Shown here piece by piece: positions 50,937 through 60,415 of a stretch of 64,000 nucleotides of DNA. The notes under the pieces are model-generated. The model had not been told where the DNA came from and made no database searches. It worked only from the letters and a program-made list of their open reading frames with translations. The DNA comes from Siccibacter turicensis LMG 23730. Lineage in GTDB: Bacteria; Pseudomonadota; Gammaproteobacteria; Enterobacterales; Enterobacteriaceae. Location: positions 112,642 to 176,641 of the forward strand of contig NZ_AWFZ01000048.1 of NCBI RefSeq assembly GCF_000463155.2. Direction: 5' to 3'. The position numbers and the translations under genes are program-made. Numbering within the stretch: the stretch's first letter is position 1; every line of letters begins with the position of its first letter.

Positions 50937-51347
50937 TTATGCGGACGGGGCGAGCTGCGACAGGCGATGGCGCAGTTCGCCGTGCGCCATAGCCACCTGC
51001 GTCGATTCCTGGAGGGCGTTAAGGTACTTCTGGTGAAACTCGCTGCTGTTTTCCGGGCCTAACGCCAGTTGGCTCTCAATGGCCTTACGGTAGTTTTCAA
51101 CCGTGGCGGCGTTAACCGGCTCCTCTTTGTCATCGAGACGCTCATCAATCTCCACCATCATCTCTGAAATCTGGCGTAGCCATGCGAACTGCGGGTGGGT
51201 GGTGAGCAGCTGCAGGTGCTCAAAGGCGTTGCCGGGGTTGCCAAAGCGTTCGGTTTCTAAATCCACCAGCGCTTTATGCAGCTTGCGCAGCACGGACGAG
51301 AGTGATTTGAGCTGGGTACGCGGATCGGCTTGCGGGTCAGTTGTCAT
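50937..51347 (-). CDS. Conserved helical protein of unknown function beside the FixJ-type regulator
   Basis: 136 residues, AGGAGA before the ATG. All-helical and hydrophilic (LSSVLRKLHKALVDLETERFG, LRQISEMMVEIDERLDDKEEP), no Cys, no membrane segment. It lies 53 bases downstream of the FixJ-type regulator and converges with the giant kinase gene (5 bases apart, no terminator visible). Position suggests a role in the same signalling unit, but I know no family. Confidence 0.78.
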   Translation of the reverse strand: MTTDPQADPRTQLKSLSSVLRKLHKALVDLETERFGNPGNAFEHLQLLTTHPQFAWLRQISEMMVEIDERLDDKEEPVNAATVENYRKAIESQLALGPENSSEFHQKYLNALQESTQVAMAHGELRHRLSQLAPSA

Positions 51348-51400
51348 TGCATGTTCTCCTGATAAAAGAGGGGGAGGCCGCGGCGGTGCCGGGGAATACC

Positions 51401-52021
51401 TTAACGACTCTGTGATTTCTCGATATTCAGACGCGCCGCGCTGCGGACCAGATCCGCAAGGGATCGCGCCTGCATCTTTTCCATGACCCGCCGCTTGTGC
51501 ACCTTCGCCGTAATTTCGCTGACGCCGAGCGCCGTGGCGATCTGCTTATTCAGCAGCCCGCCAATGGCCAGCTCCAGCACTTCCCGTTCGCGCGGGGTCA
51601 GCGACTGGTAGCGCTGCGCCAGATCCTGGTGCTCGCGCAGATGCATAAAGTTGTCGCGCGCCTGGCGCAGCCCGTCGGCCACGGTTTGCAGCAGCTGTAA
51701 CGGGTTAACCGGTTTGGTGAGGAACTCCAGCGCGCCGGTTTTCATGGCTTTGACGGTGAGGGGAATGGTGCCGTAGCCGGTCAGGAAGATCACCGGCAGC
51801 GCGCGGCCCAGCCGGCGCAAGCCGTCCATCACGTCGAATCCGTCGGCCACCGGCATGTTCATGTCCAGAATCAGACAGCCGGGCACGTCGCAAAACGGGT
51901 GAGCGAGAAACGCCTGCGCGCAGTTGAAATCAGCCACCTCGTGGCCGTCGGCGCGGAGCAAACTGACGATGGCGCGACGAACGGCGTCATCGTCATCCAC
52001 CACATAGATAATGTGTTCCAT
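51401..52021 (-). CDS. FixJ/LuxR-family response regulator
   Basis: 206 residues. N-terminal receiver with VDDDD pocket, phosphoacceptor in CLILDMNMPVADGFD, FLTGYG Thr and FLTKPV Lys. C-terminal LuxR-type helix-turn-helix LTPREREVLELAIGGLLNKQIATALGVSEITAKVHKRRVMEKM. It is the only DNA-binding regulator of the cluster, so it is the probable output of the histidine kinase encoded on the facing strand, and may control the divergent promoter at 43.5 kb and the gene downstream of itself. Confidence 0.92.
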   Translation of the reverse strand: MEHIIYVVDDDDAVRRAIVSLLRADGHEVADFNCAQAFLAHPFCDVPGCLILDMNMPVADGFDVMDGLRRLGRALPVIFLTGYGTIPLTVKAMKTGALEFLTKPVNPLQLLQTVADGLRQARDNFMHLREHQDLAQRYQSLTPREREVLELAIGGLLNKQIATALGVSEITAKVHKRRVMEKMQARSLADLVRSAARLNIEKSQSR

Positions 52022-52145
52022 ATTTTTGCCCTGCGATGCTTATAAAAAAGCAATCGAATCAACGGTATCCCGCCAACGCGAGGCAGAATACGGACCTGTT
52101 ATGGGAGAATAATGGGATGCGAAATAAATTACCATCACGATAAAT

Positions 52146-52162
52146 CACCATTTTTCATGGTG
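52146..52162. repeat. Short inverted repeat upstream of the FixJ-type regulator
   Basis: CACCAT-TTTTC-ATGGTG lies 125 bases upstream of the regulator start, with additional CACC/GGTG half sites nearby (ATCACCATTT, GGTATTCACC). It is a candidate operator in the 324-base region between the regulator and the chemoreceptor. Confidence 0.4.
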
Positions 52163-52277
52163 GTATTCACCGTAGTGATGATTTGATTAATGCCGGCTTC
52201 AGCGCAGCGTTAGCGCGGCTTAAAATATATTTTCATCCGGAAATCATCGCGTTGCTCAAATACCTGCCGGCGTCGGA

Positions 52278-52304
52278 TAAAGAATGCTCATAACAATCCG
52301 ATAA
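52278..52304 (+). promoter_or_regulatory. Sigma-28 (FliA) type promoter of the chemoreceptor gene
   Basis: TAAAGAAT, 11 bases, TCCGATAA. The FliA consensus is TAAAGTTT-N11-GCCGATAA, so spacing is exact and 13 of 16 bases agree. It lies 42 bases before the ATG and places the receptor in the flagellar regulon. Confidence 0.8.
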
Positions 52305-52345
52305 ATAAATGACAACATTCAGGGTGGTATCAGGGAACGCAGCGC

Positions 52346-54010
52346 ATGTTAAAAAATCTAAAAGTCATCACCGGGATTGCCATAATCCTGTGCATATTCA
52401 GTTTGTTACAAATCGTCACCGGCGGGCTTTTTTACTCGTCGGTCAGCCAGGATCGCGATAACTTCCAGAACTCCGGGCAGCTTAATTACCAGCAGGAGCA
52501 GCTGGGCGACAGCATCCAGACGCTGGTGAAAACCCGCGTCACCGTCACCCGTGTGGCGATTCGCTTCCTGAAAAATCAACGCGATCCCGCGTCGCTGGCG
52601 GCGATAGACAAGCTGCTGGGCGTGGCGAGCGAATCCCTTGATAAGGCGCAGAGCCAGTTCAACGCTTACAAAAACTCACCGCGTCTGGCCGGACAGGACG
52701 AGGCGCTGGCCCAGCAGATTCAGACAAAGCTCACCGCCTACCACGATGTCCTGCAGGCTTCGGTAGGTTTCCTGCGCGCCAACAACTATGAAGCCTATGG
52801 CAATCTGGATGCGCAGGCCGCTCAGGACGAGCTGGAAAGCGCCTACAGCACCTGGCGCGCGGAGAACAACCGTCTGCTGCAGGTCGCCGCCGACGACAAC
52901 CAGAGCAGCTTCACCAGCATGCAGTGGACCCTCGGGTCGATTGCCCTGGTGGTAATCGCTATCCTGGTGCTGATTTGGGTGGGATTACAGCACCTGCTGC
53001 TGACGCCGCTGCACCGCGCCATGACGCATATCCGCGCCATTGCCGACGGCAACCTGACGCACACCATTGACGGCGAAGGGCGCAACGAAATGGGCCAGCT
53101 GGCCTCAACCCTTAAAACCATGCAGGCCTCGCTCATCAATACCGTGAGCTCAGTGCGCGACAGCTCGGAGTCTATCTATACCGGCGCGGGCGAGATCTCT
53201 GCCGGGAGCAACGATCTGTCGTCGCGTACCGAGCAGCAGGCCGCCTCGCTGGAGGAGACCGCCGCCAGTATGGAAGAGCTGACCGCGACGGTGAAACAGA
53301 ACACCGACAACGCCCGTCAGGCGGCGCAGCTGGCGAAGAACGCCTCGGAAACCGCAGACAAAGGCGGACGCGTGGTGGATCAGGTGGTCACCACCATGAA
53401 AGAGATCTCCGACAGCTCCCAGCAGATTGCCCACATCACCAGCGTGATCGACAGCATCGCCTTCCAGACCAATATCCTGGCGCTGAACGCCGCAGTGGAA
53501 GCGGCGCGTGCGGGCGAGCAGGGGCGCGGCTTTGCCGTGGTGGCCGGGGAAGTGCGTACCCTGGCAAGCCGCAGTGCCCAGGCGGCAAAAGAGATTAAAT
53601 CGCTGATTGAAAACTCGGTGTCCCGGGTGGGCATGGGCTCCAGTCTGGTTCATCAGGCGGGCGACACCATGAAAGAGATCGTAACGGCGGTAACCCGCGT
53701 CACCGATATCATGGGCGAGATTGCGTCTGCGTCCGATGAGCAGAGTAAAGGGATTGAGCAGGTGAGCCAGGCGGTATCGCAGATGGACAGCGTGACCCAG
53801 CAGAACGCCGCGCTGGTTGAAGAGTCGGCCGCTGCGGCAGCTGCGCTTGAAGATCAGGCCGATCAGCTGCGTCAGGCCGTGGCGGTGTTCCGCTTAGCGG
53901 GCAACCGTGAAGCACCGGTACGTCACACGCCGCCGCCGAGTGCAAAACCCCAGACGCTGGTGCCCGCGCTGGCAGGCAAAACCACAGGGGAACACTGGGA
54001 AACCTTCTGA
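52346..54010 (+). CDS. Methyl-accepting chemotaxis protein
   Basis: 554 residues, Tsr/Tar-like length. TM1 about 10-32, a four-helix-bundle periplasmic sensor, TM2 about 193-215, HAMP (to about 265), then the signalling domain with the hairpin tip IDSIAFQTNILALNAAVEAARAGEQGRGFAVVAGEVR. Methylation helices contain EQQAASLEETAASMEELTATVKQN. The last five residues, HWETF, match the CheR/CheB-binding pentapeptide NW(E/S)TF. The ligand is unknown. The plausible FliA promoter supports expression with flagella. Confidence 0.95.
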   Translation: MLKNLKVITGIAIILCIFSLLQIVTGGLFYSSVSQDRDNFQNSGQLNYQQEQLGDSIQTLVKTRVTVTRVAIRFLKNQRDPASLAAIDKLLGVASESLDKAQSQFNAYKNSPRLAGQDEALAQQIQTKLTAYHDVLQASVGFLRANNYEAYGNLDAQAAQDELESAYSTWRAENNRLLQVAADDNQSSFTSMQWTLGSIALVVIAILVLIWVGLQHLLLTPLHRAMTHIRAIADGNLTHTIDGEGRNEMGQLASTLKTMQASLINTVSSVRDSSESIYTGAGEISAGSNDLSSRTEQQAASLEETAASMEELTATVKQNTDNARQAAQLAKNASETADKGGRVVDQVVTTMKEISDSSQQIAHITSVIDSIAFQTNILALNAAVEAARAGEQGRGFAVVAGEVRTLASRSAQAAKEIKSLIENSVSRVGMGSSLVHQAGDTMKEIVTAVTRVTDIMGEIASASDEQSKGIEQVSQAVSQMDSVTQQNAALVEESAAAAAALEDQADQLRQAVAVFRLAGNREAPVRHTPPPSAKPQTLVPALAGKTTGEHWETF

Positions 54011-54037
54011 GTTTCCCGTCTGAAAGGGAAAGCGGCG

Positions 54038-54250
54038 TCAGCCCACGGTCACTTTAAAGAAGCTGTTCTTAATGCTGGCCGTGAAGTACGCCTCTTTCTC
54101 ATTACTCATCATAAAGGTCTGATAAGTTTTCGCCGGCACGCCCAGGAACTGCTCCACGCGCCCTGTGGCGTGCTCTATTTCCATGACGGAACAGGTCGGA
54201 TCGTAGCCTGCGCTCTTGAATGTGCGGGACCGGATTTCATGTCTTTTCAT
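54038..54250 (-). CDS. KTSC-domain protein
   Basis: 70 residues. The pattern SAGYDPTCSVMEIEHATGRVEQFLGVPAKTYQTFMMSNEKEAYFTASIKNSFFKV fits the KTSC domain, a small lysyl-tRNA-synthetase-C-terminal-like module of unknown role. It converges with the chemoreceptor gene. A ribosome binding site is not clear. Confidence 0.72.
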   Translation of the reverse strand: MKRHEIRSRTFKSAGYDPTCSVMEIEHATGRVEQFLGVPAKTYQTFMMSNEKEAYFTASIKNSFFKVTVG

Positions 54251-54384
54251 ATCATTCGCGTCTTATTGTGATGTGAATCACTCATATCGGTTCACCCACC
54301 CGAAACTTTATAGCTGAAAGATGCGGCCCGGCCGCCATCGCCAGGAAATATGATATTTTTTTGTTGCGCACCGGACGCACTATA

Positions 54385-54419
54385 TGTATTTTTATGCATA
54401 ATATTTGCATAAAAATAAG
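54385..54419 (+). promoter_or_regulatory. Tandem ARG-box-like operator before the amino-acid importer
   Basis: Two cores, TGTATTTTTATGCA (54385-54398) and TGCATAAAAATAAG (54406-54419), lie with centres exactly 21 bases apart, the spacing of tandem ArgR boxes. The first fits the ARG-box core TGAAT-N4-ATTCA with one change per half; the second has one good half. ArgR control fits a basic amino-acid importer but is unproven. The sites end 10 bases before the start codon. Confidence 0.5.
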
Positions 54420-54429
54420 GGTTGTAACC

Positions 54430-55197
54430 ATGGTTAAGCAGTTACTGCAGGCATGTGGATTGATGATAGCCCTGGCGGGCAGCGCTTTCGCCGCTCAGGA
54501 AACCTACGTGGTTGGATCCGGCGGCACCTACCGTCCGTTCGAGTTTGAAAACAGCCAGAAACAGCTTGAAGGGTTTGATATCGACATTATCAAAGCCATC
54601 GCGAAAGCGGAAAACTTCAACATCAAGCTTATCAATACGCCGTGGGAAGGTATCTTCGCAACCCTGGGCTCCGGCGACCGCGACATTATTATCTCCGGCA
54701 TCACCATTACCGATAAGCGTAAGCAGATGGTGGATTTCTCCGCGCCGTACTTCCCGGCCGAACAGTCTATCGTGGTGCCCGCTGACTCAACCGTGACCTC
54801 ACTGGCCGGGCTGAAGTCTGAAAAAGTCGGCGTGGTGAACTCCAGTACCGGCGACATCGTGGTGTCTGACGTACTGGGTAAAAACAGCACCGCCATTAAG
54901 CGCTTCGACAATACCCCGCTGATGCTGCAGGAGCTGTTTGAAGATGGCGTGAGCGCCGCCGTGGGCGACGTTGGCGTGGTGAAGTACTACATCAAGCAGC
55001 ACCCGGAGAAGCAGTTCAAACTGGTGCCGGATGCCAAATTTGAGCGTCAGTACTTCGGTATTGCGGTCGCGAAAGGCAACGATGCACTGCTGGAAAAAAT
55101 CAACAGCGGCCTGAAGAAGATCGTTGCTGACGGCACCTACGCCACTATCTATAAGACCTGGTTTGACGAGAGCGTTCCGACGCTGCCTGCCCAGTAA
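54430..55197 (+). CDS. Periplasmic amino-acid binding protein (ArtJ/HisJ class)
   Basis: 255 residues from the ATG at 54430. The signal peptide is about MVKQLLQACGLMIALAGSAFA. The polar amino-acid binding-protein fold is seen in SGGTYRPFEFENSQKQLEGFDIDIIKAIAKA, ATLGSGDRDIIISGITITDKRKQMVDFSAPY and DGTYATIYKTWF. The exact ligand cannot be read. An ARG-box-like operator suggests arginine, ornithine or lysine. A terminator-like hairpin separates it from the permease gene. Confidence 0.9.
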   Translation: MVKQLLQACGLMIALAGSAFAAQETYVVGSGGTYRPFEFENSQKQLEGFDIDIIKAIAKAENFNIKLINTPWEGIFATLGSGDRDIIISGITITDKRKQMVDFSAPYFPAEQSIVVPADSTVTSLAGLKSEKVGVVNSSTGDIVVSDVLGKNSTAIKRFDNTPLMLQELFEDGVSAAVGDVGVVKYYIKQHPEKQFKLVPDAKFERQYFGIAVAKGNDALLEKINSGLKKIVADGTYATIYKTWFDESVPTLPAQ

Positions 55198-55214
55198 TTT
55201 TACGCATGACAGAT

Positions 55215-55252
55215 AGCGGCTACCGCGGGATTCTGCGGTAGCCGCTTTTTTT
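55215..55252 (+). terminator. Intra-operon terminator after the binding-protein gene
   Basis: A perfect 12-bp stem (AGCGGCTACCGC / GCGGTAGCCGCT), 8-base loop, seven T residues. The permease starts 12 bases later without its own evident promoter, so partial readthrough would give excess binding protein over membrane components. Confidence 0.9.
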
Positions 55253-55263
55253 AGAGAGACGAC

Positions 55264-56028
55264 ATGACAGGATTTCGTTGGGAGATCATTCAGGAGTACG
55301 GCCCGCTGTTTATGGAAGGCGCCTGGATGACCATCAAATGCACCATTATCTGCGTGATCCTCGGCACGCTGTGGGGGCTGACGCTTGGGCTGGGCCGAAT
55401 GGCGCGCGCCGAGCACGGGCCGTGGAAGTACGTGCTGCGTTATCTGGTGCAGTTCCCGGTGCGCTTTTACGTCAGCGCCATCCGCGGTACGCCGCTGTTC
55501 GTACAGATCATGGTGGTGCATTTTGCGCTGGTGCCGCTGTTTATCAACCCGCGCGACGGGCTGCTGGTCACCCACGGCATTATGAGCAGCGAGCTGGCCC
55601 GCGAACTGCGCTCCAACTATGGCGCGTTCCTGTCGTGCATCGTGGCCATTACGCTGAACGCCGGGGCTTACGTATCGGAAATCTTCCGCGCCGGGATCCA
55701 GTCCATCGATAAAGGCCAGATGGAAGCCTCCCGGGCGCTCGGTATGCCGTGGTGGAAAACCATGCGTAAGGTGATCCTGCCGCAGGCGTTTCGCCGCATC
55801 CTGCCGCCGCTTGGCAACAACGCCATTGCTATCGTGAAGGACTCGTCGCTGGCCTCGGCCATTGGCCTGGCCGATCTCGCCTACGCTGCGCGTACCGTCT
55901 CCGGCGCCTACGCCACCTACTGGGAACCCTACCTGACCATCTCCCTGGTCTACTGGGTCATTACCTTTGTGCTGGCGCAGCTGGTTAACCGTCTGGAAAA
56001 GAGGTTTGGCAAAAGTGATTCACATTAA
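55264..56028 (+). CDS. Polar amino-acid ABC permease
   Basis: 254 residues, AGAGAGACGAC before the ATG. HisM/GlnP-like: about five hydrophobic segments, [14 protein letters not shown] after the first two, and the EAA loop [39 protein letters not shown]. Only one permease gene is present, so it works as a homodimer. It contains a 25-residue insertion ([20 protein letters not shown]) between core segments. It overlaps the ATPase gene by 14 bases. Confidence 0.93.
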   Translation: MTGFRWEIIQEYGPLFMEGAWMTIKCTIICVILGTLWGLTLGLGRMARAEHGPWKYVLRYLVQFPVRFYVSAIRGTPLFVQIMVVHFALVPLFINPRDGLLVTHGIMSSELARELRSNYGAFLSCIVAITLNAGAYVSEIFRAGIQSIDKGQMEASRALGMPWWKTMRKVILPQAFRRILPPLGNNAIAIVKDSSLASAIGLADLAYAARTVSGAYATYWEPYLTISLVYWVITFVLAQLVNRLEKRFGKSDSH

Positions 56029-56737
56029 TAACCTCCATAAGTATTTCGGCGACAGCCACGTCCTGCGCGGCATCAGCTGTGACGTGAAGCCGCGGGAAGT
56101 GGTGTGCGTGATCGGGCCGTCCGGCTCCGGGAAAAGCACGTTTCTGCGCTGCATGAACGCGCTGGAGAGCGTGTCGGAAGGCGAGGTCGAGGTAAACGGC
56201 TTTGCGATCCACGATCGTAAAACCGATTTGAACAAGATGCGCGAAAGCGTCGGCATGGTCTTTCAGCGCTTCAATCTGTTCCCGCACATGACGGTGCTGG
56301 ACAACCTGATGATGGCGCCGATGAACCTGCGGGGCATGACGCGCAGCGAGGCGGAAACCCTGGCGCTGAGCCTGCTTGCCAAAGTCGGGCTGAGCGAAAA
56401 GCGCGACGCCTGGCCGTCAAGCCTCTCCGGCGGGCAGCAGCAGCGGGTGGCTATCGCGCGCGCGCTGGCGATGAGCCCGTCCATCATGCTGTTTGACGAG
56501 CCGACCTCGGCGCTCGATCCTGAGCTGGTGGGTGAAGTGCTGGGCGTGATGAAAAACCTCGCCGCAGAAGGGATGACGATGGTGATTGTCACCCATGAGA
56601 TGGGCTTTGCCCGCGAAGTGGCTGACCGGGTTATCTTCATTGATAACGGCGTCATTCAGGAGCAGGGCGACCCGGAGCAGATCTTCACCGCCCCCGCGAA
56701 TCCGCGTACCGCGGCCTTCCTCAGCAAGGTGCTGTAA
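56015..56737 (+). CDS. Polar amino-acid ABC ATPase
   Basis: 240 residues from a GTG at 56015 preceded by AGAGG; an in-frame ATG at 55967 would overlap the permease by 62 bases. Walker [11 protein letters not shown]-loop [14 protein letters not shown], signature LSGGQQQR, Walker [13 protein letters not shown] and H-loop [13 protein letters not shown]. GlnQ/HisP class. Last gene of the importer, with a terminator after it. Confidence 0.94.
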   Translation: MIHINNLHKYFGDSHVLRGISCDVKPREVVCVIGPSGSGKSTFLRCMNALESVSEGEVEVNGFAIHDRKTDLNKMRESVGMVFQRFNLFPHMTVLDNLMMAPMNLRGMTRSEAETLALSLLAKVGLSEKRDAWPSSLSGGQQQRVAIARALAMSPSIMLFDEPTSALDPELVGEVLGVMKNLAAEGMTMVIVTHEMGFAREVADRVIFIDNGVIQEQGDPEQIFTAPANPRTAAFLSKVL

Positions 56738-56744
56738 TCGGGTG

Positions 56745-56782
56745 GGTTGCCGGCGCTGCCCGGCAACCGCTCGCTTTTTTTT
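56745..56782 (+). terminator. Terminator of the amino-acid importer operon
   Basis: The stem GTTGCCGG / CCGGCAAC with a 6-base loop is followed, after CGCTCGC, by eight T residues. Confidence 0.8.
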
Positions 56783-56876
56783 CGCCAATCCCGCCGTCTC
56801 GTGGGATCGCCATTCACGCTTTCCCTGAGATGGTCTACCATGAGCGGATTCGTCACTCATGCCATATGGATATCTC

Positions 56877-57959
56877 ATGCTTAAGCGCCGCTATGCCGCC
56901 CTGTTACCGCTCTGTGTTCTGCTCGCCGCGTGCAGCAGCAAACCGGAGAAACAACAGCAGACCGCCACCACCACCGGAACCCCGTCCGGCGGCTTCCTGC
57001 TGCAACCGCAACATAACGTTCTGTTCACCTCCGGGGATTTCGCCAACAACCCGGCGGCAGAGCAATTCATCGATAAAATGGTCAGCAAGCACGGCTTTGA
57101 CCGCCAGCAGCTGCACGAGATCCTCTCCCAGGCCAAGCGTCTGGACTACGTGCTGCGCCTGATGGATCGCCAGGCCCCCACCACGCCGGGGCCTGTCGGG
57201 CCTAACGGTGCCTGGCTGCGTTACCGTGCGCAGTTCATCACCCCGGACAACGTGCAGAACGGCGTGGTGTTTATGAATCAGCACCGCGAGGCGCTGGAGC
57301 GCGCGCAGCGCGTCTACGGCGTGCCGGCGGAGATCATCGTCGGGATCATCGGCGTGGAAACCCGCTGGGGCCGGGTAATGGGCAAAACCCGTATCCTGGA
57401 TGCCCTTGCCACGCTCTCCTTTAATTACCCGCGCCGCGCCGAGTACTTTTCAGGCGAGCTGGAAACCTTCCTGCTGATGGCGCGCGACGAGCAGGACGAC
57501 CCGCTCAACCTGAAAGGATCCTTTGCCGGCGCGATGGGCTACGGGCAGTTCATGCCGTCCTCCTATAAAGAGTACGCGGTGGACTTCAACGGCGACGGGC
57601 ACATTAACCTGTGGGACCCGGAAGATGCCATCGGCAGCGTGGCCAACTACTTCAAAGCGCACGGCTGGACCACGGGCGAGCCGGTCGCTATTCCGGCAAC
57701 CGGCCAGGCTCCGGCGCTCAAAACCGGCTTTAATACCAAATACACGCCGGGTGAACTGGCGGCAGCCGGGCTGACCCCGCAGCAGCCGCTGGGTAACTAT
57801 TCCCAGGTGAGCCTGCTGCGTCTGGACGTCGGGACCGGCTACGAGTACTGGTACGGACTGCCGAACTTCTACACCATCACGCGCTACAACCACAGCACCC
57901 ACTATGCGATGGCCGTGTGGCAGCTGGGTCAGGCCGTGGCGCTGGCCTCGGTGCGTTAA
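56877..57959 (+). CDS. mltB: Membrane-bound lytic murein transglycosylase B
   Basis: 360 residues from the ATG at 56877 (E. coli 361); an ATG at 56859 is possible but less similar. Lipobox LLAAC, then the SLT-like domain with catalytic Glu in IIGVETRWGRVMGKTRILDALATLSFNYPRRAEYFSGELE and the substrate cleft GAMGYGQFMPSSYKEYAVDFNGDGHINLWDPEDAIGSVANYF. It cleaves peptidoglycan with formation of 1,6-anhydro ends, anchored to the outer membrane. It lies upstream of pncC-recA as in E. coli. Confidence 0.97.
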   Translation: MLKRRYAALLPLCVLLAACSSKPEKQQQTATTTGTPSGGFLLQPQHNVLFTSGDFANNPAAEQFIDKMVSKHGFDRQQLHEILSQAKRLDYVLRLMDRQAPTTPGPVGPNGAWLRYRAQFITPDNVQNGVVFMNQHREALERAQRVYGVPAEIIVGIIGVETRWGRVMGKTRILDALATLSFNYPRRAEYFSGELETFLLMARDEQDDPLNLKGSFAGAMGYGQFMPSSYKEYAVDFNGDGHINLWDPEDAIGSVANYFKAHGWTTGEPVAIPATGQAPALKTGFNTKYTPGELAAAGLTPQQPLGNYSQVSLLRLDVGTGYEYWYGLPNFYTITRYNHSTHYAMAVWQLGQAVALASVR

Positions 57960-58064
57960 GCCGGTGAGTTCTGGAATACGCGCCGAAAAAAATGCTGTAA
58001 TTCCCTGAAAAGCTTAGAAAGCGTTTCCGCGTGGGGCGCTTTCTCTCTACAATCGGAACCCATT

Positions 58065-58562
58065 ATGACGGACAGTGAACTCATGCAGTTAAGCCAGCGC
58101 GTCGGCGCGGTACTCGGCGAGCAGGGCGCAACGGTCACCACCGCGGAGTCCTGCACCGGCGGCTGGGTGGCGAAAGTCATCACCGACATCGCCGGCAGCT
58201 CGGCCTGGTTTGAGCGCGGCTTTGTCACCTACAGCAACGACGCGAAGCAGCAGCTTATCGGGGTGGATGGTGCAACCCTTGACGCGCACGGTGCGGTGAG
58301 CGAACCGGTGGTGGCCCAGATGGCGCGCGGTGCGCAGTATGCTGCCGGCGCGACCTACGCCATCTCCGTCAGCGGTATCGCCGGGCCGGACGGCGGCAGC
58401 GCGGAAAAGCCCGTCGGTACCGTGTGGTTCGGCTTTGCCGGGCCGGGGGAGACGGTGGTTACACGGCATAAGGTGTTCGCCGGAAACCGGGAAGCGGTGC
58501 GGCGTCAGGCCACGGCTTTTGCCCTCACCACCCTGTGGCAACATTTTCTACAAAAGACTTGA
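58065..58562 (+). CDS. pncC: Nicotinamide-nucleotide amidase
   Basis: 165 residues, the length of E. coli PncC (YgaD). CinA C-terminal fold with catalytic Ser/Thr-rich TTAESCTGGWVAKVITDIAGSSAWFERGFVTYSNDAKQQLIGV and SVSGIAGPDGGSAEKPVGTVWFG. It deamidates NMN to nicotinic acid mononucleotide in the pyridine nucleotide cycle. It ends on the edge of the recA promoter. A hairpin (58016-58044, AGAAAGCG / CGCTTTCT) precedes its start. Confidence 0.96.
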   Translation: MTDSELMQLSQRVGAVLGEQGATVTTAESCTGGWVAKVITDIAGSSAWFERGFVTYSNDAKQQLIGVDGATLDAHGAVSEPVVAQMARGAQYAAGATYAISVSGIAGPDGGSAEKPVGTVWFGFAGPGETVVTRHKVFAGNREAVRRQATAFALTTLWQHFLQKT

Positions 58563-58586
58563 TACTGTATGACTATACAGTATAAT
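58559..58586 (+). promoter_or_regulatory. recA promoter with LexA box
   Basis: -35 TTGATA (58559-58564), 16-base spacer, -10 TATAAT (58581-58586). The LexA box TACTGTATGACTATACAGTA (58563-58582) covers the spacer and both elements. The -35 box overlaps the pncC stop. Confidence 0.95.
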
Positions 58587-58606
58587 TGCACCAACAAAAC
58601 AGATGA

Positions 58607-59719
<1,113 letters not shown>

Positions 59720-59723
59720 TCCT

Positions 59724-59753
59724 AAGGGCTGCTCCGGCAGCCCTTGTTCTTTT
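59724..59753 (+). terminator. recA terminator
   Basis: The perfect 9-bp stem AAGGGCTGC / GCAGCCCTT with loop TCCG, then GTTCTTTT. It lies between recA and recX; partial readthrough supplies RecX in E. coli. Confidence 0.88.
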
Positions 59754-59780
59754 GTGTCCATCCTTTCTGGTCTACTCGCT

Positions 59781-60275
59781 ATGTCTGATTCCTCTTCTCC
59801 ACGCCGCTCCCCGTATGCCCGCCTGTTCGATCGCGCGACGCGCGTGCTGGCGATGCGCGATCACAGCGAGCAGGAGCTGCGCAAGAAACTCTCCACCGTC
59901 TATCCCGGGCAAAAAGATGAGCCGCCTGCACCGGAGGATATCGAGAAGGTGATCGCCAGCTGTCTTGAGCAGCACTGGCTCGATGACGCGCGCTTTGCGC
60001 GCCAGTTTATCGCCAGCCGGGCGCGCAAAGGTTACGGCTCGCGCCGCATTCGGCAGGAGCTACAGCAGAAGGGCATTTCCCGCGAGCTGTGCGACGCGGC
60101 AATGGCGGAGTGCGAGGTTGACTGGACCCAGGCGGCATGGGATCAGGCGACGAAAAAATATGGTGAACCGCTGCCGACGCTGTTTGCCGAAAAGGCGAAA
60201 GTGCAGCGCTTTTTGCTTTATCGTGGTTTTCTGATGGAAGATATCCAGGAGATCTACCGAAATTTTGCCGATTGA
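59781..60275 (+). CDS. recX: Regulatory protein RecX
   Basis: 164 residues from the ATG at 59781 (E. coli 166). Three tandem three-helix RecX modules: [53 protein letters not shown] and [20 protein letters not shown]. It inhibits RecA filament extension. The longer frame from 59625 runs inside recA and is rejected as start. Confidence 0.97.
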   Translation: MSDSSSPRRSPYARLFDRATRVLAMRDHSEQELRKKLSTVYPGQKDEPPAPEDIEKVIASCLEQHWLDDARFARQFIASRARKGYGSRRIRQELQQKGISRELCDAAMAECEVDWTQAAWDQATKKYGEPLPTLFAEKAKVQRFLLYRGFLMEDIQEIYRNFAD

Positions 60276-60415
60276 CTGCACTCGGGGTTTTACTTCCCTG
60301 TAAAGAAAACTTATCTTATTCCCACTTTTTTCCCGATAAGCCGGGCAGGAGAGGGGGCTTCACATCTCTGCTCGTCCCGCCTTACGACACTCGTTAGCTT
60401 GATTTCAGGATAATT

